Positions 27,565-36,817 are shown, counted from the first letter of the stretch. The stretch: 64,000 nucleotides of DNA from JAGPUQ01 sp963708735 (GCA_963708735.1 CAVPTW010000024.1:70806-134805), one strand, 5' to 3'. Numbers and translations: made by a program. The notes: generated by a model not told the origin, from the sequence alone.

Positions 27565-27681
27565 GCCAGTCGGTTCCTTTCAATCCAGGTGGGTGGATTG
27601 TAGTCCAAGGGCCAATCCCCGTCGGCGCGGATTGCCGTGCCGCGGGGTTCCCACTAAGCTGGACTCATAACAACTACAAGT

Positions 27682-27694
27682 GGATGTGACATCC
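27682..27694. promoter_or_regulatory. 13-bp palindrome upstream of an SDR gene
   Basis: GGATGTGACATCC is a perfect inverted repeat around a central G in the 236-bp gap between the divergent PilB-like gene and the SDR at 27801. It could be an operator; no binding protein is implied by the neighbours. Confidence 0.3.
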
Positions 27695-27800
27695 GTGCCT
27701 TGTTGACCGTTTCCCGACTGCGCAAATCATTCGCTGCCCGTGCGGAGCACCGGGCTTGCGCGGTTGACAGATTCCGTGTTCAACCCACAGGAGAAATGCA

Positions 27801-28556
27801 ATGAAGAATCTGGAAGGCAAAGTTGCCCTGATCACGGGCGCGGCACGGGGGCAGGGTGCGGCGGAAGCGCGTCTGTTCGCGGCGCGCGGCGCCAAGGTCA
27901 TGCTCTGCGACGTGCTGGATGCCGACGGTCAGAAGACGGCCGCGGCGATCGGCCCGGCGGCCGCATACCTGCGGCTCGATGTGACCGACGAAGACAGCTG
28001 GCACGCGGCGGTCGAAGCCACGGTGGCCAGGTTCGGCAAGCTCAATGTACTGGTGAACAATGCCGGCATCGGTCTGCTGGGCGCGCTCAAGACCATGAGC
28101 GTCGCGGATTACATGAAGACCATCCAGATCAACCAGCTCGGCGTGTTTCTCGGCATGCGCAGCGTCGCGGCCGCGATGAAGGCGGCCGGGGGCGGTTCGA
28201 TCATCAATATTTCGTCGATTGCCGGCCTCGGCGGCGCGGTCGGGGGCGTGGCCTACTGCGCCAGCAAGTTTGCGGTGCGCGGCATGACCAAGGTGGCGGC
28301 GATGGAGCTGGGTCCGGACAACATCCGCGTCAATTCGATTCACCCGGGCGGGGTCATGACCAACATGCTCACCGATGCCGGCCTCACCGGCGCCGGCGCC
28401 GATGCGATGTTTGCCCGCACGCCGCTGGGCCGCATCGCGCAGCCCGAGGAAATGGCGACGCTCGCCGCCTATCTGGCGTCGGACGACAGCTCCTATTCCA
28501 CCGGCTCGGAATTTGTCGCCGACGGTGGCCTCACCGCCGGCTTCGCGCTCGGCTGA
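27801..28556 (+). CDS. Short-chain dehydrogenase/reductase
   Basis: Classical SDR of 251 aa. The cofactor motif TGAARGQGAAEARLFAARG near residue 13, NNAGIG near 85, catalytic Ser in SIINISSIAG near 136 and YCASK near 150 are all present. CDVLDADG after strand 2 suggests NAD rather than NADP preference. Motif layout resembles 3-alpha/20-beta-hydroxysteroid dehydrogenases, but the substrate cannot be assigned. A clear AGGAGA ribosome site precedes the ATG at 27801. It is convergent with opgD. Confidence 0.88.
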   Translation: MKNLEGKVALITGAARGQGAAEARLFAARGAKVMLCDVLDADGQKTAAAIGPAAAYLRLDVTDEDSWHAAVEATVARFGKLNVLVNNAGIGLLGALKTMSVADYMKTIQINQLGVFLGMRSVAAAMKAAGGGSIINISSIAGLGGAVGGVAYCASKFAVRGMTKVAAMELGPDNIRVNSIHPGGVMTNMLTDAGLTGAGADAMFARTPLGRIAQPEEMATLAAYLASDDSSYSTGSEFVADGGLTAGFALG

Positions 28557-28605
28557 CTTTTCCTGGCCGGAGGCCTTCCTTGGAAAGGACGCTTTCCCGC
28601 GCCCG

Positions 28606-28628
28606 CCGCCGCCCTCAGTGGGCGGCGG
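28606..28628. terminator. GC-rich hairpin at the convergent SDR/opgD end
   Basis: CCGCCGCCC, a five-base loop and GGGCGGCGG form a perfect 9-bp stem that contains the opgD stop codon in its loop. There is no T run on either side, so termination would have to be factor-assisted or absent. Confidence 0.3.
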
Positions 28629-30216
28629 TCAGGTGCTGGAACAGCCAGGTCTCGCTGAGGGCGCGGTCGCCTTGGCGCAGGAACAGGCGCAGATCGACGG
28701 CCTCGCCGGGATTCACCGCCAGATCGAACTGGACCCGCCAGCGATCCGTGGTGGGAACGGGTTCGGCGCGGGCGAGCAGTACCTTGTCCTGGCCCGTGGA
28801 GCTGGTGACCACAGCGTCGATTTTCGCCGTCTTGGCGAGTCCGGGAAGTTCACCGCCGGCGAATTCGACCACATAGCGCACGATACCGGGCTTGCGGATG
28901 GTGCCCGGCTCGCCGCCGCGGCCGCTGCGGGTGGACACCACCTGCGCCAGATTGGGCGCCGGATAGGGTTCGTCGGCCAGCCAGTGCATGCGGTAGCGGA
29001 AGCTGTATTCCGCGCCTTTTTTGGCGGCACCCGCCGGCACCCACATGGCGACCATGTTGTCGTGGATCTCGTCGTCGGTGGGTAGTTCGACGAGCTGCAC
29101 CGAACCTTCGCCCCAGTCGCCCAGCGGCTCGATCCACAGGCTCGGGCGGCGGTCGTAGAGCACGCCGTCGAGGTAGTGATCGAAGTTCCGGTCGCGCTGC
29201 AGCAGGCCAAAACCGCGCGGATTGAAATCCACAAAGGCCGCAGCCGTCGGATAGGGCGGGTTGCGCAGCGGCCGCCAGATGCGTTCGCCAGCGCCATTCC
29301 ACATCGCCAGGCCGTCGGAATCGTGAATCTCCGGGCGCCAGTCGAGGTCGCGTCCACGCCCGTACTCGCCAAACCAGAACATGGAAGTCAGCGGCGCGAT
29401 GCCGAGCCGCATGACGTCGCGGCGCAAAAACAGGCGGCAGTCCACTTCGATGACCACGCCGGTCTTGCGGTACAGATCGAACTGGAACGCACCGGTGATG
29501 CCAGGGCCGTCGAGCAGTGCGTAGATCCGCATCGGCGCGTCGGTGGATGCAGCGGGTTCGAGGTAGAACTCGCGGAACATGGGGAATTCTTCGGGTCCGG
29601 CGACCGCGGTGTCGAGCGCGATGCCGCGCGCGGAGAGGCCGTATTGCCCCAGAGCGCCTATGGTGCGGAAGTAGGAAGCACCCAGAAACGCCACCCAGTC
29701 CTGGGTACGCCAGTCATCCCGCAGCCGGGATTCGTGCAGGCGGAATCCAGCAAACCCGGCGTCGTCCGGCATGTGCTGGGCAGGGTTGTCCTTCGGCATC
29801 GAAAAATAGTCGCGGCGATAGCGGATTTCGCGCGCCTTGCCCTGTTCCACGACATAGGCGTGCATCGGCTGCTGGAACCACTTGCCGAGGTGGAAGAAGG
29901 TGACCGGGTAGATCCCGGGGCCGTTGGCGTCCAGCGCGAGCTCGGACCGGTAGCGGATCTGGCCATGTTCGTCATAGTCGATTTTGGCCACTACTTCGGC
30001 GCCCGGCCGCGGCGGCTCCTGATAGGGTTTGGTGGCATTGTCGCGCGCGGTCTGGATCAGCCCATCGAAACTGAAGGCGTGGGGGGGGCCGAATTCCAGA
30101 TGTTTCGCGGCGGCGGCGGCCTGTGTGGCCCCGGCACCCAGTCCGGCGGCGATAGTGGCGCCGGCCAGGACAAGACATTGCAGAAACCTGCGCCGGCTGC
30201 GATCAACTACACTCAA
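28615..30216 (-). CDS. opgD: Periplasmic glucan biosynthesis protein, OpgD type
   Basis: Protein of 533 aa in the OpgG/OpgD family that shapes the beta-glucan backbone of osmoregulated periplasmic glucans. The N-terminus has a Tat signal, RSRRRFLQCLVLAGATIAAG, which separates OpgD from Sec-exported OpgG. Family segments include GIYPVTFFHLGKWFQQPMHA near residue 105, LGASYFRTIGALGQYGLSAR near 180, LTSMFWFGEYGR near 270 and DEIHDNMVAMWVP near 390. The start is read as TTG at 30216 because a GAGGAG ribosome site sits 6 bases upstream and the Tat motif follows directly. The next in-frame ATG upstream lies outside any family sequence. Divergent from opgG. Confidence 0.85.
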   Translation of the reverse strand: MSVVDRSRRRFLQCLVLAGATIAAGLGAGATQAAAAAKHLEFGPPHAFSFDGLIQTARDNATKPYQEPPRPGAEVVAKIDYDEHGQIRYRSELALDANGPGIYPVTFFHLGKWFQQPMHAYVVEQGKAREIRYRRDYFSMPKDNPAQHMPDDAGFAGFRLHESRLRDDWRTQDWVAFLGASYFRTIGALGQYGLSARGIALDTAVAGPEEFPMFREFYLEPAASTDAPMRIYALLDGPGITGAFQFDLYRKTGVVIEVDCRLFLRRDVMRLGIAPLTSMFWFGEYGRGRDLDWRPEIHDSDGLAMWNGAGERIWRPLRNPPYPTAAAFVDFNPRGFGLLQRDRNFDHYLDGVLYDRRPSLWIEPLGDWGEGSVQLVELPTDDEIHDNMVAMWVPAGAAKKGAEYSFRYRMHWLADEPYPAPNLAQVVSTRSGRGGEPGTIRKPGIVRYVVEFAGGELPGLAKTAKIDAVVTSSTGQDKVLLARAEPVPTTDRWRVQFDLAVNPGEAVDLRLFLRQGDRALSETWLFQHLTAAH

Positions 30217-30578
30217 GAGTGACTCCTCATTCGGGTTCTGGGCATTGGGATTCCGGACTCGGATTCCGGGCGTTCGGGTGGAGGGCGCATTGCCACGACG
30301 GTGGCGCGACGCCCGCAGATCTGGGGTCGGGCGCCCAAAGCGGGGGCAAAAGTAAAGGTTCGGAGCGCCGCGGGCAAGCGTTTCCGGGGTCGGCGGGCTA
30401 AATTTTGCGCTGGCGCGGCGCCATATCACACGAAAGCCGCATCAACGCATGTCCGCCGCTGGTGAAGTCCATTACAATTCGCGGCGCTCCGGCCGATCCG
30501 GCACGGCACCGAACTCTAAACTCCCACCACCAGAATCCTGAGTGGGTCCCGATAACAGCCCGGCCTGCGGCGACTGCG
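30217..30578. other. Divergent opgD/opgG intergenic region
   Basis: 362 bp between the two divergent starts. It should hold promoters for both genes, but I see no clear sigma-70 pair. Apart from a repeated GGATTCCGG near 30250-30270 nothing stands out, and no small gene is convincing. Confidence 0.5.
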
Positions 30579-32138
30579 GTGAATAGCTTGCTCCGAATCC
30601 AGAAACTTTCCCTGCAGCGCGGCGTCACGGGCGCGCTCCTGCTGCTGTCGGTCGCGCTGGCGCCCGCACAGGCGGTCGAGTTGCGCGACGTCGCGGCACT
30701 GGCCAAGCAGCGCGCCACCGAACCCTATCGGACGCCGGCGGAAATCCCGGCGTTTCTCCAGGAACTGTCTTATGAACAGGCGCGGCTGTTCCGCTTCCTG
30801 CCGGAACGCCGTCTGTGGCGCGCCAACAACTCATTGTTTCAGGTGTCCTTCATTGCGCCCGCGCGGCATCAGCGCTATCCAGTAAAAATCCATCGGGTCA
30901 CGGCCGAAGGGGTGCGCGAAATACCGTTCGACCGCGACCAGTTCGACTTCGGCGACCCCGACCTGATGAAACGGATTCCCCCGGATCTGGGTTATGCCGG
31001 TCTGCGTCTGGAATACCCCATCAACCGCCCCGGCGAACTGGAGCCCGTGGTCGAGTTCAGCAGCGCGAGTTATTTTCGTGGCGTCGGCAAGGGCGGCGTG
31101 CCCGGCTTGTGGGCGCGTGGCCTGGCGATCGATACCGGCCTGCCGGGCGGTGAGGAGTTTCCCCTGTTCAGCGAGTTCTGGCTGGCGCAGCCCCGCGCGG
31201 CCGCCACCAGCATGAAGGTTTACGCGCTGCTGGAAGGCCCGAGCGTCACCGGCGGCTACGAGTTCACGGTGACGCCGGGCGAAACTACGCGGGTCAGTGT
31301 GCGGGCCGAAATCTTTACCCGCAAGCCGGTGAACATGCTGGGCCTGGCGCCCCTGACCAGCATGTTTTTCTACGGTGAAAACACCGCCCGTCCACTCGGT
31401 CAGTGGCGGCCGGAAATGCACCTCAGCGACGGCTTGCTGGTGAACGACGGCAGTGGTGAATGGTTGTGGCGCCCGCTGTTGAATCCGCGCGCGCCTGAGC
31501 TGTACGGCTTTAACGTGAATAACGCGAAGGGCTTCGGGCTGTTGCAGCGGGACCGCCGCTTTGACGCCTATGAGGACGGCGACGCCAATTATCAATCGCG
31601 CCCCGGGGCCTGGGTGACGCTGCGGCAGCCCACCGGGCCCGGGCGCATCGTGCTGGTGGAAATTCCCTCCCCGGACGAGACCAACGACAACATGGTGGCC
31701 TTCTGGAGTCCCGAGAAAGCCGTGCCGGCCGGCCAGCGCATCGTCCTCGATTACGATCTCTTCCTGGGTGGCCGACCCGAGCCCGACAGTGCGCTTGCCG
31801 CCGTGGTAAACACCCTCGTCGGCCGGGCGAGTAGCGGACAGGGCCGGCACCAGCCGGCGGATGCTTACCGCTTCGTGATCGATTTCGCCGGTGGCGGGCT
31901 CGGCAAGATCAAGGGCCGTGATGCGCCTGTGGCGGGCAATGTCAGCGTGGCCGGCGGCAAGGTCCTCGAACAATATGTGGAGTACCTGTCAGTCCCCGAC
32001 CGCTGGCGGTTGGTCTTTGTCGTCCGCCCCGAGCCTGAGTCGGGCATGGAAATGCGGGCCTTCCTGCATCTGGGCGACGACACCCTGAGCGAGACCTGGA
32101 GCTATCATCTGCCGTTCGCCAATTCCCTGACGCCCTGA
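30579..32138 (+). CDS. opgG: Periplasmic glucan biosynthesis protein OpgG
   Basis: Periplasmic enzyme of about 519 aa needed to branch and release osmoregulated periplasmic glucans made by OpgH. The start is uncertain: GTG at 30579 gives a Sec signal (SLQRGVTGALLLLSVALAPA then QAVELRDV), and TTG at 30588 is equally possible. Family motifs parallel opgD across the strand: SSASYFRGVGKGGVPGLWAR near residue 165, LTSMFFYGENTARPLGQWRP near 258, NNAKGFGLLQRDRRFDAYED near 312 and PDETNDNMVAFWSPE near 365. It is followed after 7 bp by a small ORF and then opgH. Confidence 0.88.
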   Translation: MNSLLRIQKLSLQRGVTGALLLLSVALAPAQAVELRDVAALAKQRATEPYRTPAEIPAFLQELSYEQARLFRFLPERRLWRANNSLFQVSFIAPARHQRYPVKIHRVTAEGVREIPFDRDQFDFGDPDLMKRIPPDLGYAGLRLEYPINRPGELEPVVEFSSASYFRGVGKGGVPGLWARGLAIDTGLPGGEEFPLFSEFWLAQPRAAATSMKVYALLEGPSVTGGYEFTVTPGETTRVSVRAEIFTRKPVNMLGLAPLTSMFFYGENTARPLGQWRPEMHLSDGLLVNDGSGEWLWRPLLNPRAPELYGFNVNNAKGFGLLQRDRRFDAYEDGDANYQSRPGAWVTLRQPTGPGRIVLVEIPSPDETNDNMVAFWSPEKAVPAGQRIVLDYDLFLGGRPEPDSALAAVVNTLVGRASSGQGRHQPADAYRFVIDFAGGGLGKIKGRDAPVAGNVSVAGGKVLEQYVEYLSVPDRWRLVFVVRPEPESGMEMRAFLHLGDDTLSETWSYHLPFANSLTP

Positions 32139-32145
32139 GCTGCCG

Positions 32146-32460
32146 ATGTCGCCAGCCGCCGCTATGCCGCCCGTCCAGTTGCTGTTTGAACCGGAGTTCC
32201 TTCCCTTGCTGCGCGCCTACGGCTATCTGCGCCTCGCCGGGGTGGCGCCACGGCAGGCCGCCGATGCGGTGTCGCGGCTGCAGGTAACGCTGGCTGCCCA
32301 CGGAGGCCCCGATCTGCGCGCCTGGCGGCGCCAGATTCTCAACGATCCTGCCTGGAGTGGTCGTCGTCCGGTCGCGGTAACCGCGGCGCCGGCGCCGAGC
32401 GGGCCGCATTTTGCAGCCCATGCGCGGCGCCGCCCGGCGTCTGACGATTCCGATGGTTGA
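32146..32460 (+). CDS. Small protein encoded between opgG and opgH
   Basis: Possible 104-aa protein, not recognised. It starts 7 bp after the opgG stop and its end overlaps the probable opgH start, so it would be translated within the opgGH operon. The first 65 residues (LFEPEFLPLLRAYGYLRLAG onward) look like a soluble helical domain with normal composition. The last 35 are proline/arginine-rich and overlap opgH in another frame. No signal peptide or membrane segment. A second ATG at 32164 is possible. It may be a regulator or adaptor of OpgH, but that rests only on position. Confidence 0.5.
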   Translation: MSPAAAMPPVQLLFEPEFLPLLRAYGYLRLAGVAPRQAADAVSRLQVTLAAHGGPDLRAWRRQILNDPAWSGRRPVAVTAAPAPSGPHFAAHARRRPASDDSDG

Positions 32461-34588
32461 GTCGGCGCGATTCCGCTGGCAGGCGCGCGCGCGCTGGCGG
32501 CGCAGCCTGTTTCTGTGTCTGGTGCTGGCGTCGGTCGCGACGGCGGGCTGGAGCATGCGGCAGGTGTTGCCCTACCACGGCGGCAAGCTGCTGGAAGTGT
32601 GCATCCTGGTGCTGTTCTGTTTTCTGTTCACCGGCATCACCGCCGGGTTCTGGATTGCCCTGTACGGGTTCGTGCTGCGGCGTCTGGGGGGTGACCGGAT
32701 GAGCCCGCTGCGGCGCACCGACGCCGCGACCCTGGCGGCGACTCCGCTGGCGCCTACCGCCGTCCTGTTCCCCATTTATCACGAGGAAGTCGAGCGCAGC
32801 TTCGCGGGTCTGCGCGCGACCTACCGGAGTCTGGCGCAGACCGGCGAGCTGGCGCATTTCGAGTTTTTCATTCTGTCTGATAGCCGCGATCCCGAGATGT
32901 GGCTGGCAGAGCGCGAGGCCTGGTTTGAGCTGTGCGAAGAGCTGGGTGCCCATGGCCGCATCCACTACCGCCGCCGCACCCTCAATGTGAAGCGCAAGCC
33001 CGGCAACATCAGCGATTTTCTTGCGCGCTGGGGCAACAGCTACCGTTACATGATCCACCTCGACGCCGACAGCATCATGACCGGCGACGCCCTGGTGACC
33101 ATGGTGCGCCTGATGGAGCGTTCGCCGGAAATCGCGATTCTGCAGACGGCGCCTGCGCTGGCCAACGCCAAAACCTTTCATGCCCGCGTGCAGCAGTTTG
33201 GCTCGCAGCTTTACGGACCGCTGTTTCTGGCCGGGTTGGCGGCGCTGCAACTGGGGGAGAGCACCTTCTGGGGCCACAATGCGGTGCTGCGGATCGCGCC
33301 GTTCATGGCCCATGCCGGTCTGCCGCAATTGCGCGGCTGGGGTTTGTTCCGCGGCTCGGTGCTGAGCCATGATTTTGTTGAAGCGGCGCTGTTGCGCCGC
33401 GCCGGGTACGACGTGTGGCTGGAACCCGGCCTCGGCGGCAGTTACGAAGAAGCACCCCCCAGCCTGATGGACGAGCTCGCCCGCGACCGCCGCTGGGTCA
33501 AGGGCAACTTGCAGCACCTCGCGTTCCTGTTCCGTCCGGGCTTCGCCTCCGCGCATCGCGCGGCTTTCCTCAACGGCATCATGAATTACTGTTCGTCGGT
33601 GCTCTGGTTCGCGTTCCTGGTGGCGGTGACGGTGGAAACCGCCGTGCTCACCTTGCTGCCGGTGGCGTATTTCCCCGAGCCCTATGCGCTGCACCCGCTG
33701 TGGCCGGAGTGGCGCCCGGACTGGGCCCTGATGCTGGTGAGCGTTACCGCGATCGTGCTGTTTTCCCCGAAGGTGCTGGCCTTCACCGATGCGATCCTGG
33801 ACGGGCGTCGGCGCCGCGCCATGGGTGGGATGTTGCGCCTGGCTGTCAGTTTGGTGATCGAGACGGTGGTGTCCTCGCTGCTCGCGCCGATCCGGATGCT
33901 TGCCCACAGCCAGTTTGTGACCGAGGCACTGCTCAATACCCAGGTGCTCTGGGCAGGGCAAAACCGCACCCGGGAAACGCAGTGGTCGGAAGCGTTGCTT
34001 CGCCAGGCGCCGGGCAGTCTGCTTGCCCTCGCCTGGATCGGCTTCGCCTACTGGCTCGATCCGCGCTTTTTCCTCTGGTCGCTGCCGGTCGCGGTGCCGC
34101 TGGTGTTCGCCGCGCCGATCTCGGTGTGGCTCAGCCGTTATCGCGCCGGTGCCCGGCTGCGCGCCGCCGGCCTGCTGCTGGCGCCCGAGGAGAGCGTCCC
34201 GCCGCCGGTGCTGGACGATCTGACCGCCTACCGCTGTCCGGTAACCGGGAATCTCTCCGGTTTCCCCCGCGCCGTGCTGAGCCCGATCGCCAATGCCCTG
34301 CACTTGCAGTTGGCGCGCCCCCGGGGCGACACGCCGTTGCGCCGGCGTGAGCGCGAGCGTCTGGTGGCCACTTGCGTAACAGGTGGGCCCGGCGCGCTCA
34401 GCACCGGCGACAAGCGTTTCCTCGCGGAGGATGCCCAAGCGCTCATGGCTCTGCATCAGATCGCCTGGGAGCAGGCCCCCGACTCGCCTTGGGGCGTACT
34501 GATCGAGGCATTGCTGCGGGCGCCAGTCCTGCCCCCGCCCTCGCCGGCACCGCCTGTACCCGGCGCCGCGGCGCCCGGAATGAATTGA
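32420..34588 (+). CDS. opgH: Glucans biosynthesis glucosyltransferase H
   Basis: Inner-membrane processive GT2 transferase of 722 aa that polymerises the linear beta-1,2-glucan backbone from UDP-glucose and exports it. An N-terminal TM pair is followed by the cytoplasmic GT-A domain: TAVLFPIYHEEVERSFAGLR near residue 115, the metal-binding YMIHLDADSIMTGD near 210, SHDFVEAALLRRAGYDVWLE near 320 and the Q/RxxRW-type RDRRWVKGNLQHL near 360. Further TM segments follow. The start could be TTG 32411, ATG 32420 or ATG 32453; no ribosome site decides. It overlaps the small ORF upstream. Confidence 0.9.
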   Translation: MRGAARRLTIPMVESARFRWQARARWRRSLFLCLVLASVATAGWSMRQVLPYHGGKLLEVCILVLFCFLFTGITAGFWIALYGFVLRRLGGDRMSPLRRTDAATLAATPLAPTAVLFPIYHEEVERSFAGLRATYRSLAQTGELAHFEFFILSDSRDPEMWLAEREAWFELCEELGAHGRIHYRRRTLNVKRKPGNISDFLARWGNSYRYMIHLDADSIMTGDALVTMVRLMERSPEIAILQTAPALANAKTFHARVQQFGSQLYGPLFLAGLAALQLGESTFWGHNAVLRIAPFMAHAGLPQLRGWGLFRGSVLSHDFVEAALLRRAGYDVWLEPGLGGSYEEAPPSLMDELARDRRWVKGNLQHLAFLFRPGFASAHRAAFLNGIMNYCSSVLWFAFLVAVTVETAVLTLLPVAYFPEPYALHPLWPEWRPDWALMLVSVTAIVLFSPKVLAFTDAILDGRRRRAMGGMLRLAVSLVIETVVSSLLAPIRMLAHSQFVTEALLNTQVLWAGQNRTRETQWSEALLRQAPGSLLALAWIGFAYWLDPRFFLWSLPVAVPLVFAAPISVWLSRYRAGARLRAAGLLLAPEESVPPPVLDDLTAYRCPVTGNLSGFPRAVLSPIANALHLQLARPRGDTPLRRRERERLVATCVTGGPGALSTGDKRFLAEDAQALMALHQIAWEQAPDSPWGVLIEALLRAPVLPPPSPAPPVPGAAAPGMN

Positions 34589-34685
34589 AAGAAAACGACT
34601 GCCGGACTCGATCCGGTTGCTCCCGTATTGCACTGATTCTGCACCGCGCGTGAAGGTTGGTTTCGATAGCGCGGAAACCCCGTGC

Positions 34686-34691
34686 TAGACT
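34686..34691 (+). promoter_or_regulatory. Possible -10 element before the tandem SDR genes
   Basis: TAGACT, 44 bases before the ATG at 34735, in the 146-bp gap after opgH. No good -35 partner is visible; it is listed because the same hexamer precedes tolC and the gene at 36871. Confidence 0.25.
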
Positions 34692-34734
34692 TTTCAGCAA
34701 TTCTTTTCATCCAATTACAGGGGCGGAGTCACGC

Positions 34735-35490
34735 ATGAAAATTCACGGGTTGTCGGCACTGGTGACCGGCGGAGCGTCTGGTATCGGCGCCGGTGTCGCG
34801 CGGGTACTGGCGCGCGCCGGCGCAAAAGTCGCGATTCTCGATCGCAACGCCGAACTGGCGCAGGCAACGGCCGCCGAGATCGGCGGCACCGCCATCGCCT
34901 GTGATGTCGCCAACGACGCCTCGGTGCAGCAGGCGGTTGCCGCGGCCCAGGCCGCGCAGGGCGCGGCACGCATTCTGGTCAACTGCGCCGGCATCGACAC
35001 CGCGCGCAAGATTGTCAGCCGCAAGACCGGCGCGCACCCCATCGGCCCCATGCAGCGCGTCATCGACGTCAATCTGGTGGGCACGCTCAGCTGTTGCGCC
35101 CACGCTTCCCACGCCATGCTCGATCTCGCGCCGCTGGATGCCGACGGCGAGCGTGGCGTGCTCATCAACATCGCGTCGGTGGCGGCGTTCAACGCACCCA
35201 ATGGCCAGTCGGTGTATGCAGCCTCCAAGGCTGGCGTCGTCGGTGCGACCCTGCCCATGGCGCGCGATCTGGCCCGCTACGGCATTCGCGTCATGACCAT
35301 TGCGCCGGGGCTCTTTGATACGCCCCTGGCGGGCACCATGGATGAGGCAATGACCGGGCAGGTGCTGCGCCAGGTGTTGTTTCCCAAGCGCAAGGGCAGG
35401 CCGGAGGAGATCGGCGCACTGGTGCAGCACATCTGCGAAAATCCGATGCTGAACGCCGCGACCATCCGCATCGACGCGGGACTTTTCTGA
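34735..35490 (+). CDS. Short-chain dehydrogenase (type-2 3-hydroxyacyl-CoA dehydrogenase-like), copy 1
   Basis: SDR of 251 aa. TGGASGIGAGVARVLARAGA near residue 11 and ILDRN after strand 2 indicate NAD binding. NCAGID is near 83, catalytic Ser in VLINIASVAAFNAP near 143 and YAASK near 159. The layout, including an ending of NPMLNAATIRIDAG, resembles 3-hydroxyacyl-CoA dehydrogenase type 2 / 3-hydroxy-2-methylbutyryl-CoA dehydrogenase. Start ATG at 34735; the frame is open 26 codons further upstream with no family sequence. A related SDR follows 70 bp downstream, so this looks like a tandem duplication that has diverged. Confidence 0.87.
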   Translation: MKIHGLSALVTGGASGIGAGVARVLARAGAKVAILDRNAELAQATAAEIGGTAIACDVANDASVQQAVAAAQAAQGAARILVNCAGIDTARKIVSRKTGAHPIGPMQRVIDVNLVGTLSCCAHASHAMLDLAPLDADGERGVLINIASVAAFNAPNGQSVYAASKAGVVGATLPMARDLARYGIRVMTIAPGLFDTPLAGTMDEAMTGQVLRQVLFPKRKGRPEEIGALVQHICENPMLNAATIRIDAGLF

Positions 35491-35560
35491 TCGTTAAATT
35501 CCCTACGAATGAAACCACAATCCGTGCGCTGATGCTTCGTCGCGCGGCAGGAGATAACGC

Positions 35561-36313
35561 ATGAAGCTCGAAGGTGTAGCGGCATTTTTAACGGGTGGCG
35601 CTTCCGGTCTCGGTGCCGCCACCGCGCGCGTACTCACTGAGGCGGGCGCCACCGTGGCGCTGCTCGACCGCGACATGGTGCTGGCCGAACCCCTGGCGAA
35701 AGAACTGGGCGGCGTCGCCATCCAATGCGATGTCGCCGATCACGACTCGCTCAAGGCCGCGGTGTTGCAGGCCTGCGCCGCCATCGGTCCGCCGCGCATC
35801 GCCGTGAATTTTGCCGGCATCGATGTCAGCCGCAAAATCGCCAGCCGCTCCCAGGGTCCGCATCCCATCGAATCCATGCAGCGCGAGATCAACATCAATG
35901 TCATCGGCACCCTCGATGGCTGCGCGCTGTTTGCCGAGCAGATGATGAACCTCGAACCGTTCGAGGACGGCGAGCGCGGCGTGCTGATCAACATCGCATC
36001 GGGAGCGGCGTTCAACGGCCCGCCGGGACAGGCCGCCTATGCGGCGTCGAAGCGCGCGGTGGCGGGCGCGACCCTGCCCCTCGCCCGCGATCTCGCACCT
36101 TACGGTATCCGCGTGATGACCATCGCACCGGGATTTTTCAAAACACCCTTGGCCAGTTCGGTGGACGACAAGCACATCGACAAGCTGATCGCGATGGTGC
36201 CCTTTCCGAAACGCTGGGGCGACCCGCGCGAAATCGGCGAGCTGGTCAAACATATCTGCCAGAACCGCATGCTCAACGGCGAGACCATCCAGATCGACGG
36301 CGCCATGCGCTGA
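35561..36313 (+). CDS. Short-chain dehydrogenase (type-2 3-hydroxyacyl-CoA dehydrogenase-like), copy 2
   Basis: SDR of 250 aa and clear paralogue of the preceding gene. TGGASGLGAATARVLTEAGA, NFAGIDVSRKIASR, GVLINIASGAAFNGPPG and YAASKRAVAGATLPLARDL line up residue for residue with it. Catalytic Ser, Tyr and Lys are kept. Both proteins share the unusual DxxRKIxSR segment after the NAG motif, which may shape a common substrate pocket. Together with the racemase-like CoA transferase downstream, a role in branched or cyclic acyl-CoA breakdown is plausible but inferred. Confidence 0.87.
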   Translation: MKLEGVAAFLTGGASGLGAATARVLTEAGATVALLDRDMVLAEPLAKELGGVAIQCDVADHDSLKAAVLQACAAIGPPRIAVNFAGIDVSRKIASRSQGPHPIESMQREININVIGTLDGCALFAEQMMNLEPFEDGERGVLINIASGAAFNGPPGQAAYAASKRAVAGATLPLARDLAPYGIRVMTIAPGFFKTPLASSVDDKHIDKLIAMVPFPKRWGDPREIGELVKHICQNRMLNGETIQIDGAMR

Positions 36314-36340
36314 CCGGCAGGCGGCAGCGCGGACAGCGCC

Positions 36341-36679
36341 ATGATCGAGACCGTCAACCGCACCGCCAAATTTGAAATCGGGCAGGTGGTCAAGCACCGG
36401 ATCTACCCGTTTCGCGGGGTGATCTTCGACGTCGATCCGACCTTCAGCAACACCGAGGAATGGCTCAGTGCCATTCCCGAACAGGTCCGCCCGCATCGCG
36501 ATCAACCCTTCTATCACCTGCTCGCCGAAAACGCGCAGAGCTACTATGTCGCCTATGTGTCGGAGCAAAATCTGTTGCCCGATACCAGCGGGGTTCCGGT
36601 AAACCACCCGCGGCTCGAACAGTTTTTTGGCGAGTTCAAAGACGCCCGCTATCAGCGGAAAAATTCCCGCAGTCACTGA
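36341..36679 (+). CDS. hspQ: Heat shock protein HspQ
   Basis: Small beta-barrel protein of 112 aa (YccV-like, also called hemimethylated-DNA-binding domain) that in E. coli acts as a Lon specificity factor and promotes turnover of mutant DnaA. AKFEIGQVVKHRIYPFRGVI at residue 9, a DVDPTFSNTEEWLSAIP insert and the strongly conserved QPFYHLLAEN and YVAYVSEQNLLPDTSG segments identify it. It lies 27 bp after the second SDR on the same strand and probably shares its transcript. Confidence 0.93.
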   Translation: MIETVNRTAKFEIGQVVKHRIYPFRGVIFDVDPTFSNTEEWLSAIPEQVRPHRDQPFYHLLAENAQSYYVAYVSEQNLLPDTSGVPVNHPRLEQFFGEFKDARYQRKNSRSH

Positions 36680-36811
36680 CGATCCGCTGACAAACTCCTA
36701 TCGACTAGCGCTGGATTTTCCGGCGGTTGCCAAATCGACCGGTTGATGTTGATCCTGGCATTCGCAAGCGGAGTGCTCGTCCGTGGTGTTTTTCCGGCCG
36801 GCAACTTCAAC

Positions 36812-36817
36812 TAGACT
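36812..36817 (+). promoter_or_regulatory. Possible -10 element before the racemase-like gene
   Basis: TAGACT, 54 bases before the ATG at 36871. A weak TTTTTC lies 17 bases further upstream. It is the third copy of this hexamer in front of a gene. Confidence 0.3.

Noticed and set aside
32339..34633. 764-codon minus-strand open frame
   Set aside because: Antisense of opgH; Gln/Arg/His-rich low-quality translation.
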